A stretch of 64,000 nucleotides of DNA from positions 534,591 through 598,590 of the forward strand of contig ML213505.1 of NCBI GenBank assembly GCA_004369045.1. Reading direction: 5' to 3'. The stretch comes from Heliocybe sulcata. Its lineage: Eukaryota > Basidiomycota > Agaricomycetes > Gloeophyllales > Gloeophyllaceae. A program made the position numbers and the translations under genes. Positions 1-12,545 of the stretch are shown one piece after another (within the stretch, counting starts at the first letter, position 1; every line of letters starts with the position of its first letter). A model generated the notes under the pieces. That model worked only from the letters and a program-made list of their open reading frames with translations, was not told the DNA's origin and searched no databases.

Positions 1-742
1 TTTCTCCTGGTGACTTACCAAGCACATGTCGTCGCATAGTTGCAAGAGAAAGGCCAGTTGCGCTGCCGCGGTTAGGGAGTAGGTAGGGCTGCCCAGGCCG
101 AGGCACAAGACATGATTCGATTCATTGTGGGTCCATCGGGGTGAGTCTCGAACGAGTTCTAACTCGTAGTGAATATTAGGAAGACATGCGGACGCGGGCA
201 CGACGGACGTTTACACGCGCGGAGCCAGTCCCCGTCTTTCAGCTCTCGCAAGCACTTTTGGAGCAGCCGGTCGGGCTGTCGATTTTGTTTGGTGTGCTTT
301 CTCCGAGAAGAGGCCCGGACGTATTGGAAAGCGCCGCCCTCGAGCGCGGCGGACATTTTGTAGCCGTCGGTGTGCTGTGGGAACTGCGGGTGGTGGTGTG
401 CTTCTAATTTTGCGATACAATGTCGCAGAGAAGACGGCGCCCACAACTCCTACAGCAGTTATACTGTTACCTAAACCGGTTTCTTCTGACTGAAGCGATA
501 GGTTTCGGCGCAAAGGGCAAATGGGGCTGTCGGGCAGACCGAGGTAGCCGAAGGCCGAAGCCAGGGTTCGCTTGACAACAAAGTTCAAGCTGCGGCATTT
601 TCCTGGAGGGGGCAGGTTACTGATCGCGTCTGGCGGGGCGACCGCTGCTGCAATTTCCTGCCAGCGCACCCGCCCACGACCACAACGACTCTTCACGAAC
701 CCCTCTTGTATTTTCCTCGTGCCTCCAATCGAACCGCGCTAG
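1..742. other. Left-edge interval upstream of the first SDR gene
   Basis: No gene is identified with confidence here. On the minus strand a short ATG-initiated stretch (ATG at 37-35, reading M-R-R-H-V-L) runs into a consensus GTAAG donor at about 18-14. This could be the first coding exon of a gene leaving the window to the left. Open frames on both strands at about 160-700 are GC-rich and show no family motif; one on the minus strand starts at about 356 and runs to 159. They may be chance frames or an unrecognised short gene. The last part must contain the promoter of the gene starting at 743. Confidence 0.3.
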
Positions 743-2520
743 ATGGCGAGCGCACCCCCTGACAAGCCCAACGCCATTATCCTTGGTTCGTCGCTCGATC
801 GGCGGTCATCTCACACGTGCTCCCGACAGCTCATCTGATCGCAGGCGGATTGAATACCTGCTCCCGAGCCCTTGCTGAATATCTCGTCCCTCTCAAAGGC
901 GACCCTCTCGTCTCTGTCCGTACCTCCCTGCTCCGCACTAGCCACTCGCTCACATCGCCTTAGCACCTCCGCATCGTGGATAAATATTCCGTCCACCCCC
1001 CCACCACGTACGTCCGCTCACTCATGCGATCCTCTCAAGCTTAGCATCTGCAGCTACCTCGGTCCGGATTTCCCTAACGTTCTAGAGAAACACAATGTCG
1101 AGTATCGGCAAGCCAATCTGACCCTTCCTGGTATGGCGCCGTCGTCACGTCCGTCTGCGGATCGAGAGTCTAACCGTATCAATCACAGACATTGTCAATC
1201 AGGCCTTTGACCCGCCGGCGGGCCAAGCGCCGTACACATACGTCTTTGATGTCACAGGCGAACCACGCCATGACGTGCCCGAACCGGTAGGCGCTCTTCC
1301 TCTGCTCAACCTCGCGCTCAAGGCCAAATACGTGTCTATATAGGTTCAAATAACGCACACCTTCCATATCAGTCGCCTGGTCGCCCAGGAAGCCGCGCGG
1401 CGCCAGGTAAAGGCGTACGTCCGCGTGTCCCACTCCTTCTACGCCTACCCCGAGAAGGGGCCGCACGATGAGAAACAGGACTTTAAGCCTGACGGCCTTC
1501 GTGGGATTTGGTGGCACGAAGCGCAGCGCGCTATTGCCAGCATTCCAGAGTAAGACCGTCCCTGATACGGAAGTCTGAATGCCGCTCACGATTTCGCTAG
1601 CCTCCCGCTGGTTATCCTCCGCGATGCCTTGGTCTATGGGCCTTATATCACTATGGGCTATAGTGCGTTACTTTCTGTCGTCCGGGAGGGAGCAGACCGC
1701 TGATACAGAGCAGTCCCCACGTTCCTATGCGCCGCTGCGGTTTACGGCTACATGAAGCAGCCGCTCAAGGCACTGTAAGGCTTCCATCATTGTCTGTTAG
1801 GACGCTCACGAGGAATTCGCATTTAGACATTCTCCTGGGACATATCCCGTCCATACTGTCCATATTGACGATATAGTCGCCGCTGCTTGGGCGTCGGCAG
1901 AGTGGATCGCGAAGATCGGGCGGCAGGAAGCGGATACGCTCGCCGGAGAAGAGCTCGTTTTCCACAACGACAAGAAAGTCTTGAAGGAGGTGGAGGGCGT
2001 GGTCGCGCCTGAGCAGAAGATCGTTGCGCCCGTGTTCAACGTGGTGAGACGTTTTCCAGGTTATGGACCGGTCTGTGAACTCTGACGTCCGACAGGCTGA
2101 CGACCACGGCACCACCTTTGTCGGAGGCCTTCGCACAATGTGCGCCTTGTTTGGCACGACGGTCGAGTTTCACGGCAAATTGACCGATGTCTTAGCCAAG
2201 GTACGTCACCTGTCTTCACGCGGTAGCTGGAGCTGAGAGCCGTGCAGTTCCGGCTGGACGACGTCGTCGAGGACATCAACGACGAGCACGTCAGCGGGTG
2301 GACGCAGATGCTGCAGTCGTCCCACCCGCCGGTACAGGGCACGCCCCTGACGCCCTACGTCGACAAGGCGGCGCTGGAGAGGCGCGTGGTCGCGTTGGAC
2401 AACAGCAAGATCAAGCGCGTGCTGGGGCTGACGCTGCGCCGCCCGCATTTTGACGAGCAGTCGCTCGGGGAGCTGGTGGACAAGTGGAAAGCGGAGAGGG
2501 TGTGGCCGGTGATTGATTAA
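743..2520 (+). CDS. NAD-dependent epimerase/dehydratase-like protein (extended SDR), tandem copy 1
   Basis: Predicted cytosolic nucleotide-binding enzyme of the extended short-chain dehydrogenase type; the substrate is unknown. Splicing several short introns gives a continuous protein starting MASAPPDKPNAIILG. The next exon adds GVNTCSRALAEYLVPL, then LRIVDKYSV, NVEYRQANLTLP, a middle block ending with the extended-SDR motif LRDALVYGPY, and a C-terminal block with HTVHIDDIVAAAWASAEW and LVDKWKAERVWPVID. The glycine-rich Rossmann loop is unusual, reading G-G-V-N-T-C-S rather than GxxGxxG. The start was chosen because the ATG directly precedes the first beta strand and matches the neighbour's start. 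The gene lies head-to-tail with a paralog 650 bp downstream, with the same exon plan. I saw no disrupted exon. The family call is firm; the reaction is not known. Confidence 0.8.
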
Positions 2521-3168
2521 TAGTGCGAGTGGTATACCCCCTTTTGTGTACGGAAAGACATCTGTATAGCGTAGTTTGGGCGTGTTCCTCCTGTATTAAC
2601 TTTATCCGGGGGTATTATTTCGCCAACGCTAAATGACGTCTCCGGAGTGGATGGGATCCGTGTGCCTCGGCACGATCGTGATCGCCCCGTCCGACCATGT
2701 TGCTTCCCTACGCTCGCTAATTCTGTATATCGTTAGGCAAGCCCTGGCGGATGGGTTGGCTGTTTATTAATGCGTGCGCAGGTGTGATACGTATGACTGG
2801 ACTGCCGTGCGTCCGGAAGTGTCGCGGTCGTGGTGCAGACTTGGGTGTCTACCACAGTACTAAGACATACAAATGTTCCAGTATAAGACATGCAAATGTT
2901 GGCCTTTACTGAGAAGACGCGAAGCTCGGTTCGGGGGTGTACGGCGGAGTGGCCCGTTAAGGTTTGGATGGATCTCACGATGAGATCGTGGCGATCGGGC
3001 GAGTGAACCAGGTCGGGAGCTGTTTCAAACGCGCGCTTGGCTGCGACGGTTTCAACGGCGCTGCACCCACCTCGCCCAGTGGCGACGCCGACCATTATCG
3101 GAACCCCGATTAATACCGCGATCTGCTGCCCTTTGAAGTCTTCGCCTCGCTCGCGCTGTCCTTGGACC
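2521..3168. other. Intergenic spacer between the tandem SDR paralogs
   Basis: This spacer holds the 3' end of the first SDR gene and the promoter of the second. Short open frames on both strands show no motif. No repeat or RNA gene was recognised. Confidence 0.5.
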
Positions 3169-4924
3169 ATGGCCTCTCACAAACCCGCCGCGATCATCCT
3201 CGGTCTGTCCTTTTTCTCTGGAATTCAATGCGTCCTGACCTTTTGCAGGCGGTGTGAATACCTGCTCGCGTGCTCTGGCGCAGTTGCTCGTTCCGCTGGA
3301 CGGCGAGCCCCTCGTCTCCGTCAGTCTCCTCCGCTTTTACTACCATCGCTTTCTGATACCCGACCATAGCATCTGCGCATCGTTGACAAGTACTCCGTCG
3401 CGCCTGCAACATGGTGCGCACGACCCATCTCTGACCCCTCTCCCCAGCTCACCTCCTCGCCGGCAGTTATCTCGGTGCGGAATTCCCAAAGGTGTTAGAA
3501 AAGCCAGAAGTCGAGTACCGTCAAGCCAACCTCACCGTTCCATGTACGTCTGCCCCCGCTCACATATACTCGGCGTTAACGACGATCCGGGCAGCCATCG
3601 TCGAGAGCTGCTTCAACCCGCCCGAGGGCACAGCGCCGTATGCCTACGTCTTTGATCTCACGGGAGAGGCCCGAAACGATCGGCCAGAGGAGGTAAATTT
3701 GCTTCCGCCGCACACGCCCGCGGTCACGCGCTCAGCTCAGCTCTGCCAGGTCCAAATCGCCAACACCCTAAAAGTCGCGAGATTCGTCGGCCTCGAGGCC
3801 GCGAAGCGCAACGTCAAGGCGTACGTCCGCGTACACCAGCCCTGCTTCAACACGCCGGAGAAGGGCGGGCTGAGCGAGAAGGAGGACGTCAAGCCCATCC
3901 CGCCAGGGGGGGTATGGTGGCACGAGACGCTGCGTACTTTGGCGTCGATAGAAGAGTAAGCGGGTGGGAGGTGTGTCTGCGCTGTTTAACATTTTTCTTA
4001 GCCTGAACCTCGTGGTCCTCCGCGCCGGATACGTCTACGGCCCTTATATCGACTACGGTCTATGTGAGTCCTCCCCCAGACAATCTTTCAGCACGACTAA
4101 CACGGCACAGTCGCCGCTGCAATATGCGTGGCAGCATGTTACGGCTACACAAAGCAGCCCATGAAGTCCATGTACGTCCCCTCCCCTCCTCGTCACTTAA
4201 TATAACCCATCACGATACCAGGCACTCACCCGGCAAGCACGCCTTCAACACCGTCCACGTCGACGACGTCGCCGGCGCCGCGTGGGCGTGCGCAGAGTGG
4301 ATGGCGGGGCTGGGCCGCAAGGAGGCAGACGCGGTCGCGGGCGAGCCGATCCTGTTCCACAACGACAAGGCCAAGGTCAAGGCGCTCGACGCCGCCTGCG
4401 CGCCCGACGCGAAACCGGTTGCCCCGGTGTTCAACCTGGCGAGTGCGCTCGTGCTGTGCTAGGCGGCTGCTAATGCGCCCGATAGGTGGACGACAGCAAC
4501 CACACGTTCATGTCCTGGCTCGGCGTGCCCACCGCCTTGTTCGGAACGACGATCGAGCACTTTGATCTGTTCACGCGCGCCATGGCAAAGGTCCGTCCAC
4601 ACTTCCTCCCAGGCGCGTTTACACGAACCTAACGTATCTCAGATCAACATGGACGAGCTCGCCGAGGACATCAACGAGGACCACGTGGGCACGTGGACGA
4701 AAATGATCACCGCGTCCAGCCCGCCCGTGCCCAACACGCCCCTCTCGCCCTACATCCACCCGCAGGTCGTCGGGCTCTTCGAGAAGCAGAGCTTCGGGCT
4801 CGACAACAGCAAGATCAAGAAGACCGTCGGGTACGCGCTGAAGCGGCCCACGTACGGCGGGGACGAGCTCAAAGAGGTCGTCGACAAGTGGAAGGCCGAG
4901 GGCAGCTGGCCCGTACTCGAGTGA
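3169..4924 (+). CDS. NAD-dependent epimerase/dehydratase-like protein (extended SDR), tandem copy 2
   Basis: Paralog of the preceding gene with the same domain order. It starts MASHKPAAIILG; an intron follows, and the next exon gives GVNTCSRALAQLLVPLDGEP. Later exons supply HLRIVDKYSVAPATC, FPKVLEKPEVEYRQANLTVP, ESCFNPPEGTAPYAYVFDLT, VWWHETLRTLASIEE, and the extended-SDR segment LVVLRAGYVYGPYIDYG. The C-terminal half carries FNTVHVDDVAGAAWACAEW and ends VVDKWKAEGSWPVLE. The Gly-loop again lacks a classic GxxGxxG, so this is a property of the family rather than damage to one copy. All exons are open and the splice sites have GT..AG consensus. It probably arose by local duplication; specificity cannot be read from sequence. 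Confidence 0.82.
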
Positions 4925-5315
4925 TCAACGCACAGAAGGAAAGATTGGATGAGGACGGGAGTAATATCTTTGGGTTACTTATTCGTTTGTTTTTTCGCTC
5001 TGATCGATCGCCGTCGCCACGGATGGCTCCTGCATTGGAATAGGTCGTCCCGCAAGCTATAATTCGACACTATACTAATCATTATCTAGAGACAACTATA
5101 ATTAGTACCGGGTTTCTTTTGTATCACCTCATGTCTCTCGCAATGTATTTAGGACTGTTATTCGTCCAACAAGGAATGCAAAACAAATGGCATTGTATGC
5201 ATGCCCACCGATTATTTATAATAGTGCGTCCCAAGATTCGAGTGACGGACAATGTGCAGTACAGGTGAATATTATAAATAGAGTCCCAAGTTCCGCGCAT
5301 ATTCGTACTTTTGCT
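4925..5315. other. Convergent 3' spacer
   Basis: AT-richer sequence between the convergent SDR copy 2 and the ARF-GEF gene. It should hold both 3' UTRs and poly(A) sites. Nothing else is seen. Confidence 0.5.
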
Positions 5316-8300
5316 TCATGACGATGGTTGTGACGCAGGAGCAGCGGGTTCAGGCTGAGCTGGAGTCGGAGGCTCTGGCACGAGTTCCGCGAGAAGACCT
5401 GGGATTAGATGCTCAAGCTTCTGCTCGGTCACCTCCCACAACGCCCGTCGTTCCTCGTCCTGCTCATCCGCCGACAAAGGCCGCACAAGTACCCCGGTCG
5501 CACTCATGACCAGGACGACGTTTTTGAGGGACTCTGTCACGGCTTCCACCTACCGGCGCCTCAATACGCATCCATCACAAGCTCGAGAGAAGACATACCG
5601 TCTGGTCGCCCCCACCTCCTTTGAGCAGGTAGTCGTGGACGTCAAGCGTGCGCGTCCACAAGTCCTTCACTTCAGGGATCGACTGGCCCTCACGAACCTC
5701 AAAATGCATAAATGCTTTGCAAAGCAATGCAGACGCGCGTAAGCGTATCTCCTGGATCCCTTGCGGATCCCGATGAGCCATGTCCGCCGTCAGCAGCTCC
5801 TCCAAGACAGGTAAGAGGACTTCGCCAAAGATGGCTTGGACGCAGCTGCCATCTTGGCCGCCTGGTAGAACATGAGGCCCCAACGTGATACGCTGCAAGT
5901 GAGATAGAGCGGTCTGGCGAATGTCCTTCGAGGCACTGGTTGAGTGGCGGCCCAGTGTGATGAGCAGAGGCAAGCAGAGACGGTGCCACTCTGGGAAGGC
6001 GATGTCAGGTGCTACATATGATCATAGCATGTAGGGTTACTTTACCTTGGGTTTGATCGGCAGCAGCCTTGAGTAGCGCTGGTAATTGCTTACTAAGTTC
6101 TGATAGTAAATCCACAGCTTGACGACCCCTATCGATAGCAGGTGAACTGCTACAGCGGGGTCAATGAGATATCGACGTGCGAATCAGGTGACACTAACCT
6201 AGAGCTCCTAGGCGCTGCTGCACGTCTGCCCTGCGGTTCAGGCCTGCGCTGATTCTCTATAGACAAGCTGGCAACTGTACAGAACTCGTCAAGCATTGTT
6301 ACAAGGCAAAAGAAGTTGTCCGCTGTAGCTCCTTGTGTCGCAAGACGTTGAACTAAATCGAACGACTGCTTCGCTGCCTCCGGGTGTGAAGTAGTTTTGC
6401 GTAAGAGGGCAAAAACAAGGTTCCATTCAGTCTGTGACCTGGATGGGCTCTCAACCTTGGGTGCAAATTTGAGCGCCAGGACCACTTACCGAGCGATATC
6501 CTGGTGCTTCTTAAAGATAAAGTCCAGCCCGGCAACGACCTGTTCCCCGACCGAGTTAAGTACATTGGGCGGCAAGCCTCCAAGGAGATCTATGGACACA
6601 TAGATCTGATCTCGAAGCGAGGACTGTCGGTAATCAGCACCTACGTGATACTCCCGACAAATGAAGGCATACCTTGCCGGCAAGAAGAAGACACAAGCGT
6701 AAGAGTCCCACCACGGCCCGCTCGATGAGAAGTACACTGTACTGCGAGGCTGCGGATAACAAGGCTGATATATGTTCAAACAATATGGGCCTATGGCATC
6801 GTAAGCCACGGTGACCATGGCATACGAGGCAACTTACCAAAGCTCTTCAATATATTGTGACGTCTGACAGGCAATGCTGACCATAGTCTCCAATAGGAAT
6901 ATTGATGCAGGGTCGTATGGGAGAGTATCCGATACTTCCCTCGGTGACCCAGGATGATCTGAGGTAGAAGGCGCGTCCTCGAATTCCTGGTTCAGTCTAG
7001 CCACAGTCCTTTCATGCGCTAATGCCTCCAAGGCACGGACAGCTGCGACGAGAGCGTCTAGATCAAGTTGCCTGAAAGCAATTGTTCAGGCCTTTCAGAA
7101 CACGCTTACGGTCAGGTGACTTACATTATTTGCCCGTATAACTCGTCTAGTCGGCACGCAGTTATGCAATCAATGGTGCACAATGTATTCTCTACATCTT
7201 CGTCCGTGGCCTCGGGAATATCTGCCTCGGCGCCTGATCCGTAAGGTGTCATAAGATAAGACGACAGAGCTGAAAGGAGGCCTCCTTCGCTTCGTTGAGC
7301 TGGCCGAGGAGGCTGCTTTCCCCGCAGAGGAATCATAGAGACTCCACCTAGGAAGTCCTCCATTTGGAGCATTCGGACTGGGAGCAATGAGTGTAAGAAG
7401 AGGTTCAGGAACATCTCAAATATCTGGCAAAAGCAGTCAGTGAATGCGTGACATACATATGACTCCCTTATCGACCGACCTGTGTCCAGCCTTCTCGCAA
7501 TGCGTTACCATTCCCGTTGACGATGTTGAACAAGACTACCGCCGCCAACTGGCCCTTCAAGTTGGTGCCGAACTTGACGGCCAAAGAGGATACCGTGACA
7601 ACCTGTCCGTCAACTTCTACTGTCGGGTAATTGGGAATCTGGATCGGAAGAGAGTCCGACAAGAGGCTGGTAGCATGAGATAATGAGACGACGACATAGT
7701 CGAATACGTCTGGAAGATGGAAGTGGCCGGCCAATGTGGCGCACTGTCGGAAGCCATGTATAGCGCGCTCCATCACATAGTCATTTTCGAAGTTGATGAA
7801 TGCATACGCGACGGACGAAACGATAGACCTCCAAGATGACTTGAACATCTCAATGTCGAAATCCGAGGCATTACACACGAGGAAGTCACCTGTACGTACG
7901 TGAGCTATGGGCAGTGAAGATAAGGGAAACCAGTTACCAGACTGTCTCGCTCGCATGAGAAGCTCTTTCCAAGCGTACTCAAAGCCCAGTTGACCAGTAT
8001 GCTCTTCGGGCATCACGATCTCGTTCTTACGGATACTTTCATATATATTGCGCTGTAGGAAATCAACACCTGTTCCAACACGAACGGAAGAGACCAACCA
8101 TGAACTCGGGCGAGAAGTCTGCCCCATCATTTACACCACGGAGGTTCCGAGTATAATCCTCAAAAGTCATCCTTTTCTGGTCTCGTTAATCCAAGACCGA
8201 GATCAACAGAAGTTCAAACGTGCTCACGCGGATTTGGGGATTATGTTGGTCAGTGTTCAGCATAATAATGGAAAAGGCCAAAACGTATACAGCATCCCGG

Positions 8301-10835
8301 CTCTTGATTTCGGCTGTGAATGTCAAAGAATATTAAGAACACGGGGGGTCATGCATTCAAAAAGTAGTGCCAACCAGGATGTGATTCGAAATAGCACTGT
8401 GCAAACGTCTCAGTAATACGGTCAATTTGCTGCGATTCACCAGGCAGGCGGAAGGACTCTAGAAGCTCCCTCATAGCATCCACAACAGGTTTCTGCCAGC
8501 AATCCGGTCAGCGGGACGTACTGAGCGTTATTAACCAGTACACTAACATTCCGAAAATCGAATTGATTCATGAATGCCTTCAAGATGTCAATATTATCAG
8601 GCTTTGATATGAAGTCCCCGAGCAGTCGCTTATCTAGCCGGGTGCAGCTCTTCAGGAACTTAGCCAGACTCTCTGCTTTAGACATCGTGGGAGAGAGGTC
8701 GCTGTAGATGAGACCGTTCTCCTCTAAGAACGCTATCCCAGTTTTCGGTTTGGCGTTGAAACGGCTTGCTCCAGTCATAACCAGCTTCTTTTGAGACTTG
8801 TTCTGCATGAGCTGTTCCCGTGGTATGTATTCCTGTCACTCAGTGTCAGCAAGAAATGCACGTGGAAAGGAATGAAATGAAGCCCACAGGTGGCCACGCG
8901 TCACTTAGCTATTGCATGCTTAATTAATCCACGTATCTGACGAGGTACGAATCACTTACACCTTGGGCGCGATTCGCCATGTGGTTTACGAATGCCAACA
9001 GGAGATCTAAACACAAATACTGCGAGTTCTGCTGAGGCGCTTCAAATACTCCTTGTGTGTGGACAGCATAAACGCCCTGTCGGACAACGCTCGATATCGG
9101 AGAGCAGCTACAGTAGTAATGATCCTTACCTTGGTAAGGAAGTCTACCAAACGTTCAAACATATCTTCACAGTTGATATCGCAATCATAATTCGTGTACA
9201 CATCCACCGCAAAGCTGGGGTGACGCGTAATCTGAGCCAAGATCTCCAGCATCAACTCCCGCGTTTCTCCGCGAGCCGGATTGACCATCGGCCTGGGCGG
9301 AAGAGGGCTACCCTTTTCATTCTCCGGTTCAGAGATACCAGGTCCTAGACGAGGTGACAGCAGAGGGGTCCCCGGGTGGGGCGATCCTTTGTGAGAAGGT
9401 ACAGTGAGGGAAGCAGACTTGATTGTAACAGGTGGCGCAAGACGATCCATCACAAATGCTAAGAACAATTCCTGCTGGAGCTTTAGACGTCTTCGCATGG
9501 TATTGAACATAGTGGATATTGTCCGAAGGGCAAGATGCAACACAGAGGGGTTGTCGGATCGGGCAAGTTGGAAGAGGTATTTGCAACCATCATTGAGGAT
9601 CAAAGCGGACAGGGAGGGGTAGTCACATATTCGCGGCCCAGAGATTTCCAGAGCGACGTTCAGGATACCCAGCGCAGTCAAGCGGGTAGAGTCGGTATGC
9701 AACCGATCATTTGGATCGAGGATGTTGATGAGCACGCGGACCAGTTCTATGATAGACGCAAGGCCATCTACGTGATTGTTAGGGTACTTGTCGAGGAGAA
9801 TCGCGTGGAGTGACCCTCACATGTGGTCGACTGGGCGTCCTTCGTGCTGACCGCAGAGGCATTAACTGCAGTTTCAGATGCGTTGCGTGTGCTGGGAGTC
9901 GAGCCGCTATCCTCTTCAGGTTGCACAGTTGTCGAGACAGACATAGACAGTTCTCCTTCAGGACCCGTGCTGTCTGCCTCGAGCAGCTTCGCCTCCTCCT
10001 CTGCCGGATTCAGACTGTGAAGTCGCGCAAAGAATACTCTCGTGAGTTGCTGCATTGTCGATTCCGCAGACCGGCGAAGGATTTCTGGTAATATGAGATT
10101 ACGATTTGCGCAACGGCGTACACAATATAAGCCACTCACCACTCAGCCGCATCTGGCAACACGTCGTCAGCACAGTCTCGAGCATCTCGCAGATCTCCAC
10201 ATCTCCAAGCAAGTTGCCCGTGCTCCCGCACATACAGTCCTGGATGACCATCATGATCTTCAGCAACACAACTTCGTCGCCAGATGAATCGCTGGCGTCG
10301 AATTTACAGTGCGCCACCGTGCTGCTCAGCTCGGTAAGCACCTTGTCTACTCCCGGCGAGTCGGAGGATATGAGCCCGCAAACGAAGAATGTATGCAGTG
10401 CTGAAAGCGCCGCTGAAGTTATTGGCCCGGTGGACAGCTGCGACCGAATGATTGCGAAGAAAGGCGCCAGTATGGAGGACAGATGTATTGATTCGATATC
10501 TTGCACGCGTTGTATTCAATCAACATAAAAAAAATAAGGCTAAAGCAGGAGTACCAACCGTCCGTATCCTTCACTTCCCGCTTCAGCTCTTGGAAATTCG
10601 CCATCAATTCCCTCTCCCTGCTTCCTCTGCCGAACGTGTGCCCAGTGGGAGTCATTGTAGTTATCCGCAGGCCTAGCGTACTAGCCAAGGTGGAGTCTCT
10701 TGAGTTCAAGGTATTCGTGGACGATGCCCATCGCGAGTTCTTGCGCATAGCAGTGGTCACCGAGAGTATCTCGGCCTCCAAGACGTGTTTCTTGGATATA
10801 GTCCCCCGACTTGGGGAGTAGGAAAAGGACTGCAT
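5316..10835 (-). CDS. Sec7-domain ARF guanine nucleotide exchange factor (Gea1/Gea2/GBF1 type)
   Basis: Large peripheral Golgi protein that activates ARF GTPases for COPI vesicle formation. Reading the minus strand, the N-terminus (from 10835) has [19 protein letters not shown], like the GBF1 start. The DCB domain follows at about 10506-10099 (for example [18 protein letters not shown]). The HUS box is at about 9240-9140 ([19 protein letters not shown]). The Sec7 domain begins at about 8780 ([17 protein letters not shown]), continues through [19 protein letters not shown], and contains the catalytic loop [13 protein letters not shown] with its exchange glutamate at codon 8438-8436. Downstream exons carry helical HDS-type regions, and the last exon ends in a Pro/Ala-rich tail at the TGA (5318-5316). 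There are many short introns, so internal exon borders are approximate. The overall size fits the 1400-1800-residue family. It is divergent from the SSF1-like gene, with about 240 bp between starts. Confidence 0.9.
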
Positions 10836-11075
10836 TTCGGCTTCTACAGTATATTGACTGGCAGAAGATGCGGTGGGCAGCCCACTAGCTAGTTCCGATG
10901 CAAGAATCGACGTCCAGGAATAATACGAGCAGAGTGTATCCCGGACCGAGGACGTGTCGTGACGCGGTCTTGCTACTTGGCCCGATCTGAATCTATGGCT
11001 TACATAAGGAATACAGATGCGATCTGTGGCAAATGCAGCACTTTAAATTTCACTACCTTCCACTACTCTCGCGCC
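10836..11075. promoter_or_regulatory. Shared divergent promoter, ARF-GEF / SSF1-like
   Basis: The 240 bp between the two start codons must contain both promoters. This is inferred from gene geometry. A TTTAAATT stretch near 11043-11050 lies just upstream of the plus-strand ATG. No defined factor site is claimed. Confidence 0.5.
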
Positions 11076-12545
11076 ATGGCCAGACGCAGAAAACACAGGA
11101 CGCACGTCAAACAAGAGCAAGAGCAAGCAGATGGCGGCCCTCGCTCCTTTGTCATTAAACACGGGCACGTTGGGGCCTCCCTCGCGCAGCTCGTACGCGA
11201 CGTCCGCAAGGTCATGGAGCCCAACACCGCCAGCCGACTAAAGGTGCGTCTCCTCTTTATGTGGATGAACTATATCCGTTCAAGTTGCGCAAGTGAAGGA
11301 GCGCTCCCGAAACAAGCTCAAGGACTTCATCGTCATGGCGCCCGTGCTGCAGGTCACTCACCTTCTTGCCTTCACCCTCACCGACCTCGCGCCCTCCCTC
11401 CGTCTCGTTCGCCTTCCGGCTGGCCCGACGCTCTCTTTCCGCGTCGAAAGGTACAGTCTAATGAAAGATGTGCTCAGTATCTCCAAGCGCCATCGCAGCA
11501 TGGGGCTCGAGTACCTCACTCCTCCGCTTGTACGTCCATTCATGTGCATATGCCTCGCTTCACTAATCACAGCATGGCGCATACAGCTCGTCCTCGCTTC
11601 CTTCCCGCCTCCGGGTCCCGGCACACCCCCACATCTCTCCCTCCTCATGAAGTCCTTCCAGTCGCTCTTCCCATCCCTCTCCCCGACCTCCCTGTCCCTC
11701 TCCAACGCCCGCCGCGTCGTCCTCGTCGCCTACAACCCATCCCGGGGCACCATCGACGTCCGCCACTTCCTCATCACCGTCAAGCCGTACGGCGTCTCCC
11801 GGCGTGTGCGGCGCGTCCTCGAGGGCGCCACCTCGTCCAAGTCCACCAAGTCTGGGTTTCTGGATTTGGGGAACGAGAAGGACGTTGCGGACTTTTTGTT
11901 GCGGAAGAGGGGAGAACCGGGCCCCGATGGCGAGGGGTATGAGAGCGCGGCGAGCTCGGCGAGCAGTGCGGCTGGGGACGACGGGGACGCTGTCTCGCTT
12001 GCGGACGACTATGTGGGGAGGAACAATAAGCGCGGCTCGAAGCGCGCTGTACGGCTCGACGAGATCGGGCCCAGGATGGAGCTGAGGCTAATCAAGATTA
12101 GCGAGGGGTTGCCCGGGAAGGAGGGTGGAGTGATTTATCACGAGTTTGGTGCGTATATGAGTTTTGATGTGGGTGATGTGCTTGTTGACATTGTTGGGGG
12201 TTTGTAGTCAAGAAGACCAAGGCGGAGGCTGCTGCGCTGAAGTCTGCCCATGCTGAGAAGGAGAAATTGAGGAAGCAGAGGAGGGATGAGCAGGAGAGGA
12301 ATGTGCAGCGGAAGAAGCAGGGGAAGGGGAAGGGCGCGGACGAGGGTGGTGAGGAAGACGATGAGGGAGATGGGTATGTGAGTGATGAGGAGGGCGAGCG
12401 GGAGGAGTGGAACGAGGATGAGTGGGATGACGAGGAGGAGATTAGTGAGGGTGAGGATGAGGGGAGCGATGAGGAGGGAAGTGAGAGTGAGGAGGAGGTA
12501 CAGAAGCCGCTGCAGAAAAAGGCAAGGTTCAAGCAGAAGAGATAG
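11076..12545 (+). CDS. SSF1: Brix-domain ribosome biogenesis protein, SSF1/Peter Pan type
   Basis: Nucleolar factor for 60S subunit assembly, needed for 27S pre-rRNA processing in known relatives. The protein starts MARRRKHRTHVKQEQEQ and carries PRSFVIKHGHVGASLAQLV, then the Brix domain with RSRNKLKDFIVMAPVLQVTH, YSLMKDVLSISKRHRSMG and NARRVVLVAYNPSRGTIDVR. After RLDEIGPRMELRLIKISEG comes a lysine-rich then strongly acidic C-terminal tail (Glu/Asp runs, about 12360-12510). Exon 1 is 11076-11243 and exon 2 begins at 11299; an earlier AG acceptor at 11293 would give a stop, so the second is chosen. Further introns lie near 11529-11586 and 12152-12208. Length and charge pattern fit SSF1/PPAN. 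Confidence 0.92.

Noticed and set aside
159-696. Minus-strand open frames of 95 and 161 codons
   Set aside because: GC-rich sequence gives long chance frames here; no motif, no good splice chain, and the best frames overlap one another.
11358-11766. Minus-strand frames inside the Brix domain
   Set aside because: Antisense shadows of a conserved coding exon with no motif of their own.
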